45,671 nucleotides of DNA from an uncultured Alphaproteobacteria bacterium (GTDB lineage: Bacteria > Pseudomonadota > Alphaproteobacteria > Rhodobacterales > Rhodobacteraceae). The translations under genes and the position numbers were made by a program. This document shows positions 33,177 to 41,574 of this stretch, piece after piece; position 1 is the stretch's first letter, and every line of letters starts with the position of its first letter. The stretch is from the NCBI GenBank assembly GCA_902537215.1, contig CACBAM010000016.1, positions 1-45,671 of the forward strand, in the 5' to 3' direction. The notes beneath the pieces are model-generated. The model had not been told where the DNA came from. It made no database searches and saw only the letters and a program-made list of their open reading frames with translations.

Positions 33177-34178
33177 ATGGAATTTGCTATTTGTTTTAAA
33201 GGGTTTGTTCAACCAGATCGAGCAAAAGCGCTGGTTAGATTGGCTGAAAGCGCTGGATTCACATATTGCTGGTTCTACGATAGCCACATCCTTTGGAGAG
33301 AAAGCTTTGCTCAAATGGCTATGTGTATAGAACACACACAAAAAATGCGGTTTGGACCATGTGTAACCAATCCCAACACTAGAGACTGGTCTTTAGCGGC
33401 ATCAATGTTTGGCTCACTAGCTTTACAATCGAATGGACGATTTGATATCGGTGTTGGAAGAGGAGACAGCGCTGTTCGCGTAATGGGAAAGAAGCCTGCG
33501 AACCTAGCACGAATGGAAGAATTTATTCTAAAAGTAAAGGCAATGGTTAAGGGGGAAGAAGTCCAGTATGGTGATGTTCCCAACCCAATCCAATTTCCGT
33601 GGGCAGAAGGATATGATTTGCCAGTCTGGGTAGCTGCATATGGGCCAAAGGCTCTTACATCTGCTGGAAAAGTTGGAGATGGTTTGGTGCTGCAAATTGC
33701 TTCTCCAACCGTTTGCAAATGGCTAAGAGATCAAGCGGTGAAAGCAGGAGAAGAACACGGGCGTGATATGTCGGACTACAAGGTAATGGTGGCTGCACCT
33801 GCTTACTTTGGAGACAGAGCAGAAAGTATTGAGAAAGTAAAGTGGTTTCCCGCAATGGTTGGAAATCACGTAGCTGACATAGTTGAGAAGTATGGTGAAG
33901 ATAATAAAGACATTCCCAACAGCCTTACGGACTATATTAAAGATCGCCGCGGCTATGATTACTCTAAACATGGCCAGAGCGACAACCCCTATTTAGAATT
34001 TATCACAGATGAAATAGTTGAAGAGTTTTGTGTTTTAGGAACTGCTGACCAACATGTAAAAAAACTTAAAACATTAAAAGATCTTGGAGTAACCCAATTC
34101 AATATTTATCTGGATAGCGGAGACGAAGAGAGAATTATCGCAGAATATGGGGAAAATGTTATACCGGCTTTTTCATAA
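33177..34178 (+). CDS. F420-type luciferase-like (LLM) oxidoreductase
   Basis: A 333-residue protein of the bacterial luciferase-like superfamily, close to the Mer-like F420-binding branch. The N-terminal FAICFKGFVQ, the FYDSHILWRE region, RFGPCVTNPNTRDWSLAASMFGSLALQSNGRFDIGVGRGDSAVRVMGKKPANLARMEE block and PVWVAAYGPKALTSAGKVGDGLVLQ are characteristic. It is the only such protein in the window and lies next to npdG. I start it at ATG 33177, with AGGAGG at 33166-33171, not at 33144, which would overlap npdG by 19 nt. I infer that it reduces (or oxidises) a pyrimidine-like ring with F420; an oxygenase like RutA, which has the same fold, is an alternative. Confidence 0.88.
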   Translation: MEFAICFKGFVQPDRAKALVRLAESAGFTYCWFYDSHILWRESFAQMAMCIEHTQKMRFGPCVTNPNTRDWSLAASMFGSLALQSNGRFDIGVGRGDSAVRVMGKKPANLARMEEFILKVKAMVKGEEVQYGDVPNPIQFPWAEGYDLPVWVAAYGPKALTSAGKVGDGLVLQIASPTVCKWLRDQAVKAGEEHGRDMSDYKVMVAAPAYFGDRAESIEKVKWFPAMVGNHVADIVEKYGEDNKDIPNSLTDYIKDRRGYDYSKHGQSDNPYLEFITDEIVEEFCVLGTADQHVKKLKTLKDLGVTQFNIYLDSGDEERIIAEYGENVIPAFS

Positions 34179-34277
34179 GATGCCTCAGTTATTGAAAAAC
34201 AGACTTTTCTCCATTTCTTATCTGTAAAAAAACTGTATTACAAATATATCTCGGGAATATCTTAGGTTAATTAGCTC

Positions 34278-35189
34278 TTGATAAAAAAAATATCAGTAGA
34301 GACATCAGAGGTTTGGGGACACGGGGCAATGCTCCTTTTCTCACTTTGTGTATCAGTGTCCTACATTTTAGGCGCCATTGTAGCAAATGATATAGAGCCA
34401 GGAGCCATAACAGCAGCAAGGTTTTTGATAGGAGCAATTGTAATGGGTACATTATTATTTATTTCACAAAACCTTAAGAAAGAGGACTTTAGAAAACCAT
34501 GGCGATTTCTGATACTCGGATTGAGTATAGTTATTTATTTCGTATTTATGTTCGAAGCACTTAAGACAGCTTCTTCTTTATCACTAGCCGTAGTTTTTAC
34601 GCTCACCCCTTTAATTGCACTTTTTTTTGAATATTTTTTAAGAAAAAAAGTGACTCTCAGGGCGTTATTTGCGATTTTTCTTGGAGCAATTGGAGCAATT
34701 TGGGTGATTTTTGAAGGCAATCATGAAAACCTTTTAGCATTTAAAATAGGCTATGGCGAACTACTCTTTTTTTGGGGGTGTGTTGGGCACGCTTTATATG
34801 CTATTTTGATTCCTATTCTAAACAAAGGGGAAAATGCAGCATCGCAAACCTTAGGAACTTTAAGTGCTGGATTTCTACTACTTATTTTAATTTTTACTAA
34901 TGATGTTGTTGAGACAAATTGGTTTAGCCTATCTCCATTGATCTGGATAACTATAATTTACTTGGCAACTATTGCGACAGCTTTCACTTTTTTCTTAATC
35001 CAGTTTGCAGCGAAAAGAATAAGCGCTTCAAAAGTAATGGCATATACCTATGCTGTCCCTTTTTGGGTGGCCTTAGGCGAAATAATTATTAACTCTCGCT
35101 TTCCAAATACAAACATAATTTTTGGAGGCTTGATAATTGCCTTTGCATTATTAGTGCTAATTAGTGATAATACAAAGGCGAAAATTTAA
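34278..35189 (+). CDS. EamA/DMT family transporter
   Basis: A 303-residue ten-helix permease of the drug/metabolite transporter superfamily with two EamA repeats. It has the typical LFSLCVSVSYILGAIVAN opening, ITAARFLIGAIVM, FMFEALKTASSLSLAVVFTLTPLIALFFEYF and the second-repeat motif with TIATAFTFFLIQFAAKRISASKVMAYTYAVPFWVALGEIII. These carry amino acids, nucleobases or related metabolites; the position between the F420 enzymes and the amidohydrolase suggests export or import linked to ureide catabolism. The TTG at 34278 lacks a clear ribosome site; an in-frame ATG at 34329 is possible. Confidence 0.82.
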   Translation: MIKKISVETSEVWGHGAMLLFSLCVSVSYILGAIVANDIEPGAITAARFLIGAIVMGTLLFISQNLKKEDFRKPWRFLILGLSIVIYFVFMFEALKTASSLSLAVVFTLTPLIALFFEYFLRKKVTLRALFAIFLGAIGAIWVIFEGNHENLLAFKIGYGELLFFWGCVGHALYAILIPILNKGENAASQTLGTLSAGFLLLILIFTNDVVETNWFSLSPLIWITIIYLATIATAFTFFLIQFAAKRISASKVMAYTYAVPFWVALGEIIINSRFPNTNIIFGGLIIAFALLVLISDNTKAKI

Positions 35190-35218
35190 GAAGATATATA
35201 ATTTGTGAAGAGGATCGA

Positions 35219-36466
35219 ATGTCAACACCAGCAGCTAATTTAAAAATAAACTCATCTCGTCTTTGGGACTCCCTAATGGAGATGGCAAAAATAGGGCCCG
35301 GTGTCGCAGGTGGAAACAACAGACAAACACTCACCGACGAAGATGCAGAAGGACGAGAGTTGTTCAAAAAGTGGTGTGATAAAGAAAATTTGGAAATGGG
35401 TGTTGACAAAATGGGAACAATGTTTGCTAGACGTGAAGGAACAGACCCTAATGCTTTACCTGTTTACGTTGGAAGCCATCTTGACACTCAGCCAACTGGG
35501 GGTAAATATGATGGGGTTTTAGGAGTTCTGGGAGGATTAGAAATAATAAGAACACTTAATGAACTTGATATAAAAACAAAGCATCCAATTGTAGTGGTTA
35601 ATTTTACAAATGAAGAAGGAACTCGCTTTGCCCCTCCAATGATGGCATCAGGAGTTTTTGCAGGAGTACACGAACTGCAATGGGCTTATGATAGAAAGGA
35701 TACAGCAGGAAAAACGTTTGGAGAAGAAATCCAGCGCATCGGGTGGATTGGTGACGAAGAAGTAGGGTCACGAAAAATGCATGCTTTTTTTGAACTCCAC
35801 ATAGAGCAGGGGCCAATATTAGAGGCTGAAAATACAGATATTGGCGTTGTGACTCATGGACAAGGGCTAAATTGGATTCAAGTAACTCTTAATGGTCGGG
35901 AAAGTCATACGGGATCTACCCCCATGCCGATGCGTAAAAATGCCGGCCTAGGTATGGCTAGAATTACAGAGCTAGTTCAAGAAATCGCTATGAGTCACCA
36001 GCCATCCGCAGTTGGTGGAATAGGTCAATGCGACGTGTTTCCTAACAGTAGAAACATAATACCTGGGAAAGTGGTATTTACTATAGATTTTAGATCTCCA
36101 TCGTTTGACGTCCAGGATGATATGGAAAAACGCTTATATGAAGGAGCAAAAAAAATTGCTTCTGATTTGGAATTGACTGTGGAATTCGAAAAGGTTGGAC
36201 ATTTTGACCCCGTGACTTTTGATGAAGGATGTGTAGACAAAGTTAGAAGAGCCGCTGAAAGACTAGGGTATTCACATAAAAATATTATATCGGGAGCAGG
36301 ACATGACGCTTGTTGGATTAATAAAGTAGCACCAACGGCTATGATAATGTGCCCGTGCGTTGACGGTTTGAGCCACAATGAGGCAGAAGAGATATCTGAA
36401 AAGTGGGCTTCAGCAGGTGCAGATGTTTTATTGCATGCAGTGTTAGAAGCTGCAGAAATAGTTTAA
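35219..36466 (+). CDS. M20-family N-carbamoyl amino acid amidohydrolase / beta-ureidopropionase-type
   Basis: A 415-residue dinuclear metal hydrolase of the Zn-dependent amidase subfamily that holds beta-ureidopropionase, allantoate amidohydrolase and L-carbamoylase. Ligands: GSHLDT (His87), KYDGV (Asp98), NEEGTRF (Glu132-133), ELHIEQGP, and the C-terminal CVDGLSHNEAEE. RESHTGSTPMPMRKNAGLG is the dimer-lid substrate-binding segment. It would release CO2 and NH3 from an N-carbamoyl amino acid. Starting 13 nt before the dihydropyrimidinase, it forms the canonical ring-opening pair. ATG follows AGAGGA. Confidence 0.92.
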   Translation: MSTPAANLKINSSRLWDSLMEMAKIGPGVAGGNNRQTLTDEDAEGRELFKKWCDKENLEMGVDKMGTMFARREGTDPNALPVYVGSHLDTQPTGGKYDGVLGVLGGLEIIRTLNELDIKTKHPIVVVNFTNEEGTRFAPPMMASGVFAGVHELQWAYDRKDTAGKTFGEEIQRIGWIGDEEVGSRKMHAFFELHIEQGPILEAENTDIGVVTHGQGLNWIQVTLNGRESHTGSTPMPMRKNAGLGMARITELVQEIAMSHQPSAVGGIGQCDVFPNSRNIIPGKVVFTIDFRSPSFDVQDDMEKRLYEGAKKIASDLELTVEFEKVGHFDPVTFDEGCVDKVRRAAERLGYSHKNIISGAGHDACWINKVAPTAMIMCPCVDGLSHNEAEEISEKWASAGADVLLHAVLEAAEIV

Positions 36467-36479
36467 TTGGGAGGGTAAA

Positions 36480-37940
36480 ATGACAAAAGTAATAAGAGGT
36501 GGAACCATTGTAACAGCGGACAGAGAGTGGAAAGCCGATATATTAATTGAAAATGAAAAGATCAAGCAGATTGGAGAAAATCTAAAAGGGGATGAGACTA
36601 TTGACGCCGAAGGCGCTTATGTGATCCCCGGCGGAATAGACCCACATACGCACCTTGAGATGCCATTTATGGGGACTACCGCCGCCGAGACTTTCGAAAC
36701 AGGTACCTGGGCAGCTGCAGTCGGCGGAACAACGATGTTAGTGGACTTCTGTCTTCCAGGTGAGGATGGAAGTTTGGTAAATGCAGTAAAGGAGTGGCAT
36801 AGAAAGTCAGAGCCTCAAATTTGTTCTGACATCGGTTATCATATGGCAGTTACAGGTTGGTCTGAACAGATTTTTAATGATATGCCGAAGGTAGTTGAGA
36901 TGGGAGTAAATTCATTCAAACATTTTATGGCTTATAAAGGAGCCCTAATGATTGAAGATGATGAAATGTTTGCATCTTTTAAAAGATGTGCAGCTATCGG
37001 CGCTCTGCCTATGGTTCACGCCGAAAATGGTGATATTGTTGCGGAGCTTCAACAAAAATACCTCCAAGAAGGAGTAACTGGTCCCGAGGGCCACGCTTAC
37101 TCAAGACCTCCAGAGGTAGAAGGTGAGGCAGCTAATAGAGCTATAATGATAGCCGATGCCGCAGGAGTACCGCTATATGTTGTTCATGTATCTTGTGAGC
37201 AGGCTCATGAGGCTATTAGGAGAGCTAGGCAAAAAGGTATGAGAGTTTTTGGTGAACCCCTTATTCAATTTCTAACGCTAGATGAGAGCGAATACTTTAA
37301 CAAAGACTGGGAACATGCCGCAAGACGGGTGATGTCGCCTCCCTTCAGAGACAAATCGCATCAGGACGGATTATGGGCTGGTCTTCAGTCTGGATCCCTA
37401 CAAGTTGTTGCAACAGACCATGCCGCGTTTTCGACGGAACAAAAAAGAATGGGAGTAAATGACTTCACTAAGATTCCAAACGGTAGCAACGGACTTGAAG
37501 AAAGGTTATCCGTTCTTTGGACAGAGGGCGTAGAAACAGGGCGTTTAACTCGACAAGAGTTTGTCGCAATTACTTCAAGTAATATTGCTAAAATTCTAAA
37601 CATTTATCCAAAAAAAGGAGCAATTTTAGAAGGGGCAGATGCAGATATTGTTGTTTGGGACCCAAAGATTTCTAAAACAATTTCGACAAGTACCCACAAA
37701 TCAATTTTAGACTACAATGTTTTCGAAGGTTTCAAAGTCACAGCACAACCAAGATACACATTATCTAGAGGTGATGTAATATGGGCATGGGGCAAGAACT
37801 CTAGTCCACAACCAGGAAGGGGTAGATTTGTCCCAAGACCTGCTTTCCCAGCATTGCATAGTGCTGTATCAAAGTGGAAAGCTCTAAACACACCAAGAAA
37901 AATAGAACGTGATCCTTTAAATATACCAGCTGGAGTATAA
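36480..37940 (+). CDS. Dihydropyrimidinase / D-hydantoinase
   Basis: A 486-residue cyclic amidohydrolase that opens dihydropyrimidines, hydantoins or similar cyclic ureides. Binuclear metal ligands are all visible: His56 and His58 (DPHTHLE), carbamylated Lys153 (MAYKGA), His180 (HAENGD), His236 (VHVSCE) and Asp313 (TDHAAF). The full-length N- and C-terminal beta-sandwich parts are present. A GGGAGGGTAAA ribosome site precedes the ATG. Its product would pass to the adjacent amidohydrolase. Confidence 0.94.
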   Translation: MTKVIRGGTIVTADREWKADILIENEKIKQIGENLKGDETIDAEGAYVIPGGIDPHTHLEMPFMGTTAAETFETGTWAAAVGGTTMLVDFCLPGEDGSLVNAVKEWHRKSEPQICSDIGYHMAVTGWSEQIFNDMPKVVEMGVNSFKHFMAYKGALMIEDDEMFASFKRCAAIGALPMVHAENGDIVAELQQKYLQEGVTGPEGHAYSRPPEVEGEAANRAIMIADAAGVPLYVVHVSCEQAHEAIRRARQKGMRVFGEPLIQFLTLDESEYFNKDWEHAARRVMSPPFRDKSHQDGLWAGLQSGSLQVVATDHAAFSTEQKRMGVNDFTKIPNGSNGLEERLSVLWTEGVETGRLTRQEFVAITSSNIAKILNIYPKKGAILEGADADIVVWDPKISKTISTSTHKSILDYNVFEGFKVTAQPRYTLSRGDVIWAWGKNSSPQPGRGRFVPRPAFPALHSAVSKWKALNTPRKIERDPLNIPAGV

Positions 37941-37961
37941 AATCTAAACGAAGGAAAACTT

Positions 37962-38735
37962 ATGATAAGCGTATCTGATGTTAACCTAACTTTTGAAACA
38001 AATGACGGTCCTATAAATGCTTTGAAAAATGTATCTATGGAAGTCAATGAAGGAGATTTTGTATCCTTCATTGGACCATCGGGGTGTGGGAAAACAACTC
38101 TTCTGAGAGTAATTGCAGCACTTGAGACCCCTACAGAAGGCAGGGTGACTGTAAATAATATGACACCTGATGAAGCTAGAAAAGCCAGACAATATGGGTA
38201 TGTGTTTCAGGCAGCAGGTTTATATCCGTGGAGAACTGTGAGTGGAAACATTAAACTACCCTTGGAGATCATGGGATACTCCACCAGTGAGAAAGAAGAC
38301 CGCACACGAAAAGTAATAGACTTAGTGGAATTAAACGGATTCGAAAGAAAGTTCCCTTGGCAGTTGTCTGGAGGAATGCAACAACGGGCGTCCATTGCGA
38401 GAGCTTTGGCATTTGACGCCAACATCCTATTAATGGATGAACCTTTCGGAGCTCTGGACGAAATTGTTAGAGATAGATTGAACGGAGAACTTTTAAATTT
38501 ATGGGCTAGAACAAGAAAAACTATATGTTTTGTAACGCATTCAATTCCAGAAGCAGTTTTCTTATCAACAAAAATTGTTGTTATGTCTCCCAGACCGGGA
38601 AGAATTACTGACATAATAGAAAGCACACTACCAAAAAAACGTAATTTAAATATAAGAGATGGTAGGGAGTTTATAAAAATTGCACAAAGAGTAAGAGAAG
38701 GCTTAAAGGCTGGTCAAACCGAAGATGTTTTTTAG
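37962..38735 (+). CDS. ABC transporter ATP-binding protein (TauB/SsuB/ThiZ-like)
   Basis: A 257-residue ABC ATPase. Walker A is GPSGCGKTT (38-46), the Q-loop is YVFQAAGLYPWRTV, the signature is LSGGMQQR, Walker B is ILLMDEPFGALDE and the H-loop is CFVTHSIPEA. The sequence is in the nitrate/sulfonate/taurine/pyrimidine uptake class. It starts 21 nt after the dihydropyrimidinase, so it energises the cluster's importer together with the two permeases that follow. Confidence 0.94.
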   Translation: MISVSDVNLTFETNDGPINALKNVSMEVNEGDFVSFIGPSGCGKTTLLRVIAALETPTEGRVTVNNMTPDEARKARQYGYVFQAAGLYPWRTVSGNIKLPLEIMGYSTSEKEDRTRKVIDLVELNGFERKFPWQLSGGMQQRASIARALAFDANILLMDEPFGALDEIVRDRLNGELLNLWARTRKTICFVTHSIPEAVFLSTKIVVMSPRPGRITDIIESTLPKKRNLNIRDGREFIKIAQRVREGLKAGQTEDVF

Positions 38736-38749
38736 AAGGATTGATAGAA

Positions 38750-39619
38750 ATGAAAACATCTTATCTTGCAAATAAATTTATTCCCGTTTCTACAATTGTA
38801 ATCTTAATCGGAGTATTTTGGTATGTTGTCGCGGTTCCAATGAACTCTGATAAGGTTTCAAGACAATTTAAAAACCTTACAGCCAGTGAGCATATACTAA
38901 AGTGCTGGAGTTTAAAAAAACCAAAGCTCCCTACCCCACATCAAATAATTACTGAAATGGTAAATACAACTTTTTTTAAAAAAATCAGTTCAAAGCGTTC
39001 TCTTGTTTACCATGGATGGATTACTTTGCAGGCAACCTTGGCTGGATTTTTCTTGGGAACACTCCTTGGAATTTTACTTGCTTTAGGCATAGTACACAAT
39101 AAGGCAATGGATCTTAGTGTTATGCCATGGGTAATTGCAAGTCAAACTATACCCATTCTTGCTATAGCACCAATGATAATAGTTGTGATGAATTCGGTTG
39201 GGGTAACAGGTTTGTTACCAAAAGCAATTATTTCTATGTATCTCTCTTTTTTTCCAGTTGTTGTAGGAATGGTAAAAGGGTTGAGATCACCGGACCAAAT
39301 TCAGCTAGATCAAATGAAGACCTGGTCTGCATCTTCAAACCAAATTTTATGGTATTTGAGATTCCCTTCCTCTCTACCGTTTCTTTTTGCTTCATTAAAG
39401 GTCGGAGTTGCTGCTTCGCTGGTTGGGGCGATAGTTGGGGAACTTCCTTCGGGTGCTATTGCCGGTTTGGGCGCTAGAATGCTAGCAGGCACCTATTATG
39501 GTCAGACAATTATGATTTGGAGCGCTTTGTTTGCTGCCGCTTTTCTTGCCGCATTTTTAGTATTTACCATAGATTTTTTACAAAAAATCACGCTCAAAAG
39601 AATGGCTATTATTAGATGA
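38750..39619 (+). CDS. ABC transporter permease (first of two)
   Basis: A 289-residue permease of the SsuC/TauC type. After an N-terminal helix (about 10-30) it has an extended, mostly hydrophilic stretch (about 30-80), then five helices with the EAA-like loop around DQIQLDQMKTWSASSNQILWYLRFPSSLPFLFASLKVG. I start it at ATG 38750 with AAGGA (38736-38740) 9 nt upstream; TTG 38741 would sit directly against it. The second permease starts in its last codons (4-nt overlap). Two non-identical permeases imply a heterodimer. Confidence 0.9.
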   Translation: MKTSYLANKFIPVSTIVILIGVFWYVVAVPMNSDKVSRQFKNLTASEHILKCWSLKKPKLPTPHQIITEMVNTTFFKKISSKRSLVYHGWITLQATLAGFFLGTLLGILLALGIVHNKAMDLSVMPWVIASQTIPILAIAPMIIVVMNSVGVTGLLPKAIISMYLSFFPVVVGMVKGLRSPDQIQLDQMKTWSASSNQILWYLRFPSSLPFLFASLKVGVAASLVGAIVGELPSGAIAGLGARMLAGTYYGQTIMIWSALFAAAFLAAFLVFTIDFLQKITLKRMAIIR

Positions 39620-40458
39620 ATACTTTTTTACTTCTTTTTTTCATTATTTGGCTAGGGGGATGGTGGGTTAATATAAAAATATCAAAACGCAAAGACGCTA
39701 ATTTGCCTAGATTTATAGTCCCATCTCTATTCGGAATAGTAATTCTCTTAATGTGGGAGTTAGCTGTAATTGGATTGCAAATAAATCCTATTTTGTTGCC
39801 TGCTCCGTCGGCAATAGCATCAAAGTTTTCTCGTTCTTTAGATATTCTGTGGATTGATTTTGTACAGACATTGGTAAAAGGTGCTCTGTCTGGTTACATA
39901 TTGGGTTGTGGTGCAGCTTTTCTTACAGCTATTGCGATTGATAAGTTTAATTTTCTTAAACGAGGTCTATTACCTTTAGGTAATTTTATTTCGGCGCTAC
40001 CAATTGTGGGTATGGCCCCAATTTTTGTAATGTGGTTTGGGTTCGATTGGCAATCAAAGTGCGCTATAGTTGTAGTTATGGTTTATTTTCCAATGCTTGT
40101 AAATAGCGTGCAAGGATTAGAACTTATAGATCCTAGCCGACAAGACCTTATGAGGACATACAGCGCGTCCTATACTCAAACACTGCTTAAACTTCGTTTG
40201 CCATCTGCGTTGCCCTTTATTTTTAATGGATTAAAAATTTGTTCAACCCTTGCACTAATAGGCGCTATTGTAGCCGAATTTTTTGGATCTCCCATTAAAG
40301 GGATGGGATTTCGAATATCCTCCGAAGTTGGTCGATTTGCATTGGACATGGTATGGGCGGAAATTTTTGTTGCAGCAGTTGCTGGATGCCTTTTTTATGG
40401 CTTAATTGCGTTAATAGAAAAACGAACAACTTTTTGGCATCCTAGTCAACAAAAATAA
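39616..40458 (+). CDS. ABC transporter permease (second of two)
   Basis: A 280-residue permease of the same class with six helices. The coupling loop LIDPSRQDLMRTYSASYTQTLLKLRLPSALPFIFNGLKI is the EAA motif, here in a form typical of NMT1-associated pyrimidine or taurine importers. It overlaps the first permease by 4 nt and precedes the binding-protein gene by 60 nt, across a small hairpin. It probably pairs with the first permease in the membrane. Confidence 0.92.
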   Translation: MNTFLLLFFIIWLGGWWVNIKISKRKDANLPRFIVPSLFGIVILLMWELAVIGLQINPILLPAPSAIASKFSRSLDILWIDFVQTLVKGALSGYILGCGAAFLTAIAIDKFNFLKRGLLPLGNFISALPIVGMAPIFVMWFGFDWQSKCAIVVVMVYFPMLVNSVQGLELIDPSRQDLMRTYSASYTQTLLKLRLPSALPFIFNGLKICSTLALIGAIVAEFFGSPIKGMGFRISSEVGRFALDMVWAEIFVAAVAGCLFYGLIALIEKRTTFWHPSQQK

Positions 40459-40460
40459 CG

Positions 40461-40480
40461 TTGCGTATCAACGCAATTTG
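40461..40480 (+). other. Short hairpin between permease and binding-protein genes
   Basis: TTGCGT (40461-40466), loop ATCA, ACGCAA (40471-40476), followed by TTTG. A 6-bp stem in the 60-nt gap. It may be a processing or mRNA-stabilising element that raises the binding-protein message above that of the permeases, or a weak pause; it is too short to be a good terminator. Confidence 0.4.
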
Positions 40481-40518
40481 ATTAACAATTAAAAAAACGA
40501 ACACTAAGAGGGAAAAAA

Positions 40519-41505
40519 ATGAAGAAGATTCTATCTGTATTGACCTGTGCTTTTATATTAGGTGCATCAGCAGTTTTTTCTGCTGACAAGGTCACAATTC
40601 AGTTAAAATGGGTTACTCAAGCTCAATTTGCTGGATATTATGTAGCAAAAGATAAAGGCTTTTACGACGCTGAAGGCCTAGATGTAACTATTAAACCAGG
40701 CGGGCCAGATATTGCTCCAGCACAAGTTTTAGCGGGTGGTGGGGCCGACGTTATGGTTGACTGGATGCCTTCTGCTCTAGCAGCTAGAGAAAAAGGTCTT
40801 CCACTGGTAAACATAGCACAACCATTCAAAAGCTCTGGTATGATGCTTACTTGTAGAAAAGATATGGGCGTTAATTCTACCGCTGATCTTAAGGGGAAAA
40901 CATTGGGAGTTTGGTTCTATGGAAACGAATATCCATTCCTCAGTTGGATGAGCCGATTAGGCTTAAAAACCGACGGTAGTGCAAATGGAGTGACTGTATT
41001 AAGACAAGGTTGGGGTGTTGAGCCTTTAACAGAGGGCCAAGCTGCATGCGTATCTACTATGTCCTATAATGAGTATTGGGTTGTTAGAGATGCTGGCTAC
41101 TCTCCTGAACAGCTAACAGTTTTCAAATACCAATCGGAAGGTGCTGCAACTCTTGAAGATGGGTTATATGTACATGAGAAAAACCTTAGCGACGCTGCAT
41201 TTAAAGATAAAATGGTAAGATTTGTTCGAGCATCCATGAAAGGATGGAAGTATGCAGAAGCAAATCCGAAAGAAGCCGCGATGATTATTCTAGATAACGA
41301 TGATGCGGGTGTGCAAACCGAGAAGCATCAAGTTAGAATGATGGGCGAAATTGCAAAACTTACAGCTGGATCTAATGGGTCACTTGATCCCGCAGATTAC
41401 GAAAGAACAGTAAAGGTGCTAATGTCCGGTGATTCTGACCCGGTAATAACAAAGAAGCCATCAGGCGCTTGGACTAACGAAATTACAAACGCAGCACTGA
41501 ATTAG
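40519..41505 (+). CDS. Periplasmic substrate-binding protein, NMT1/THI5-like
   Basis: A 328-residue ABC binding protein. A signal peptide ends near VFSA (cleavage after residue 22). The mature protein is of the NMT1/THI5 class: TIQLKWVTQAQFAGYYVAKDKGFYDAEGLDVTIKPGGPDI, the GGGADVMVDWMPSALAAREKG block and WFYGNEYPFLSWM. This class binds hydroxymethylpyrimidine, pyrimidines, riboflavin precursors, taurine and similar compounds. Here the cluster suggests a pyrimidine or cyclic ureide. AGAGGG precedes the ATG. A strong terminator follows. Confidence 0.92.
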   Translation: MKKILSVLTCAFILGASAVFSADKVTIQLKWVTQAQFAGYYVAKDKGFYDAEGLDVTIKPGGPDIAPAQVLAGGGADVMVDWMPSALAAREKGLPLVNIAQPFKSSGMMLTCRKDMGVNSTADLKGKTLGVWFYGNEYPFLSWMSRLGLKTDGSANGVTVLRQGWGVEPLTEGQAACVSTMSYNEYWVVRDAGYSPEQLTVFKYQSEGAATLEDGLYVHEKNLSDAAFKDKMVRFVRASMKGWKYAEANPKEAAMIILDNDDAGVQTEKHQVRMMGEIAKLTAGSNGSLDPADYERTVKVLMSGDSDPVITKKPSGAWTNEITNAALN

Positions 41506-41529
41506 CGTTACTGGAATAAAGTAAAATCT

Positions 41530-41557
41530 GAAAAGGCGGAAATTCCTCCGCCTTTTC
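41530..41557 (+). terminator. Intrinsic terminator after the ABC binding-protein gene
   Basis: GAAAAGGCGGA (41530-41540), loop AATTCC, TCCGCCTTTTC (41547-41557). An 11-bp perfect stem with a T-rich 3' arm. It separates the transport and ring-opening genes from the two PLP enzymes, which may be expressed by readthrough or from a promoter close to 41560. Confidence 0.75.
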
Positions 41558-41574
41558 TTATGTAGAAGAACATA

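Noticed and set aside
40459..40518. Riboswitch before the binding-protein gene
   Set aside because: Only 60 nt with one small hairpin; no TPP, FMN or purine-like conserved core is visible.
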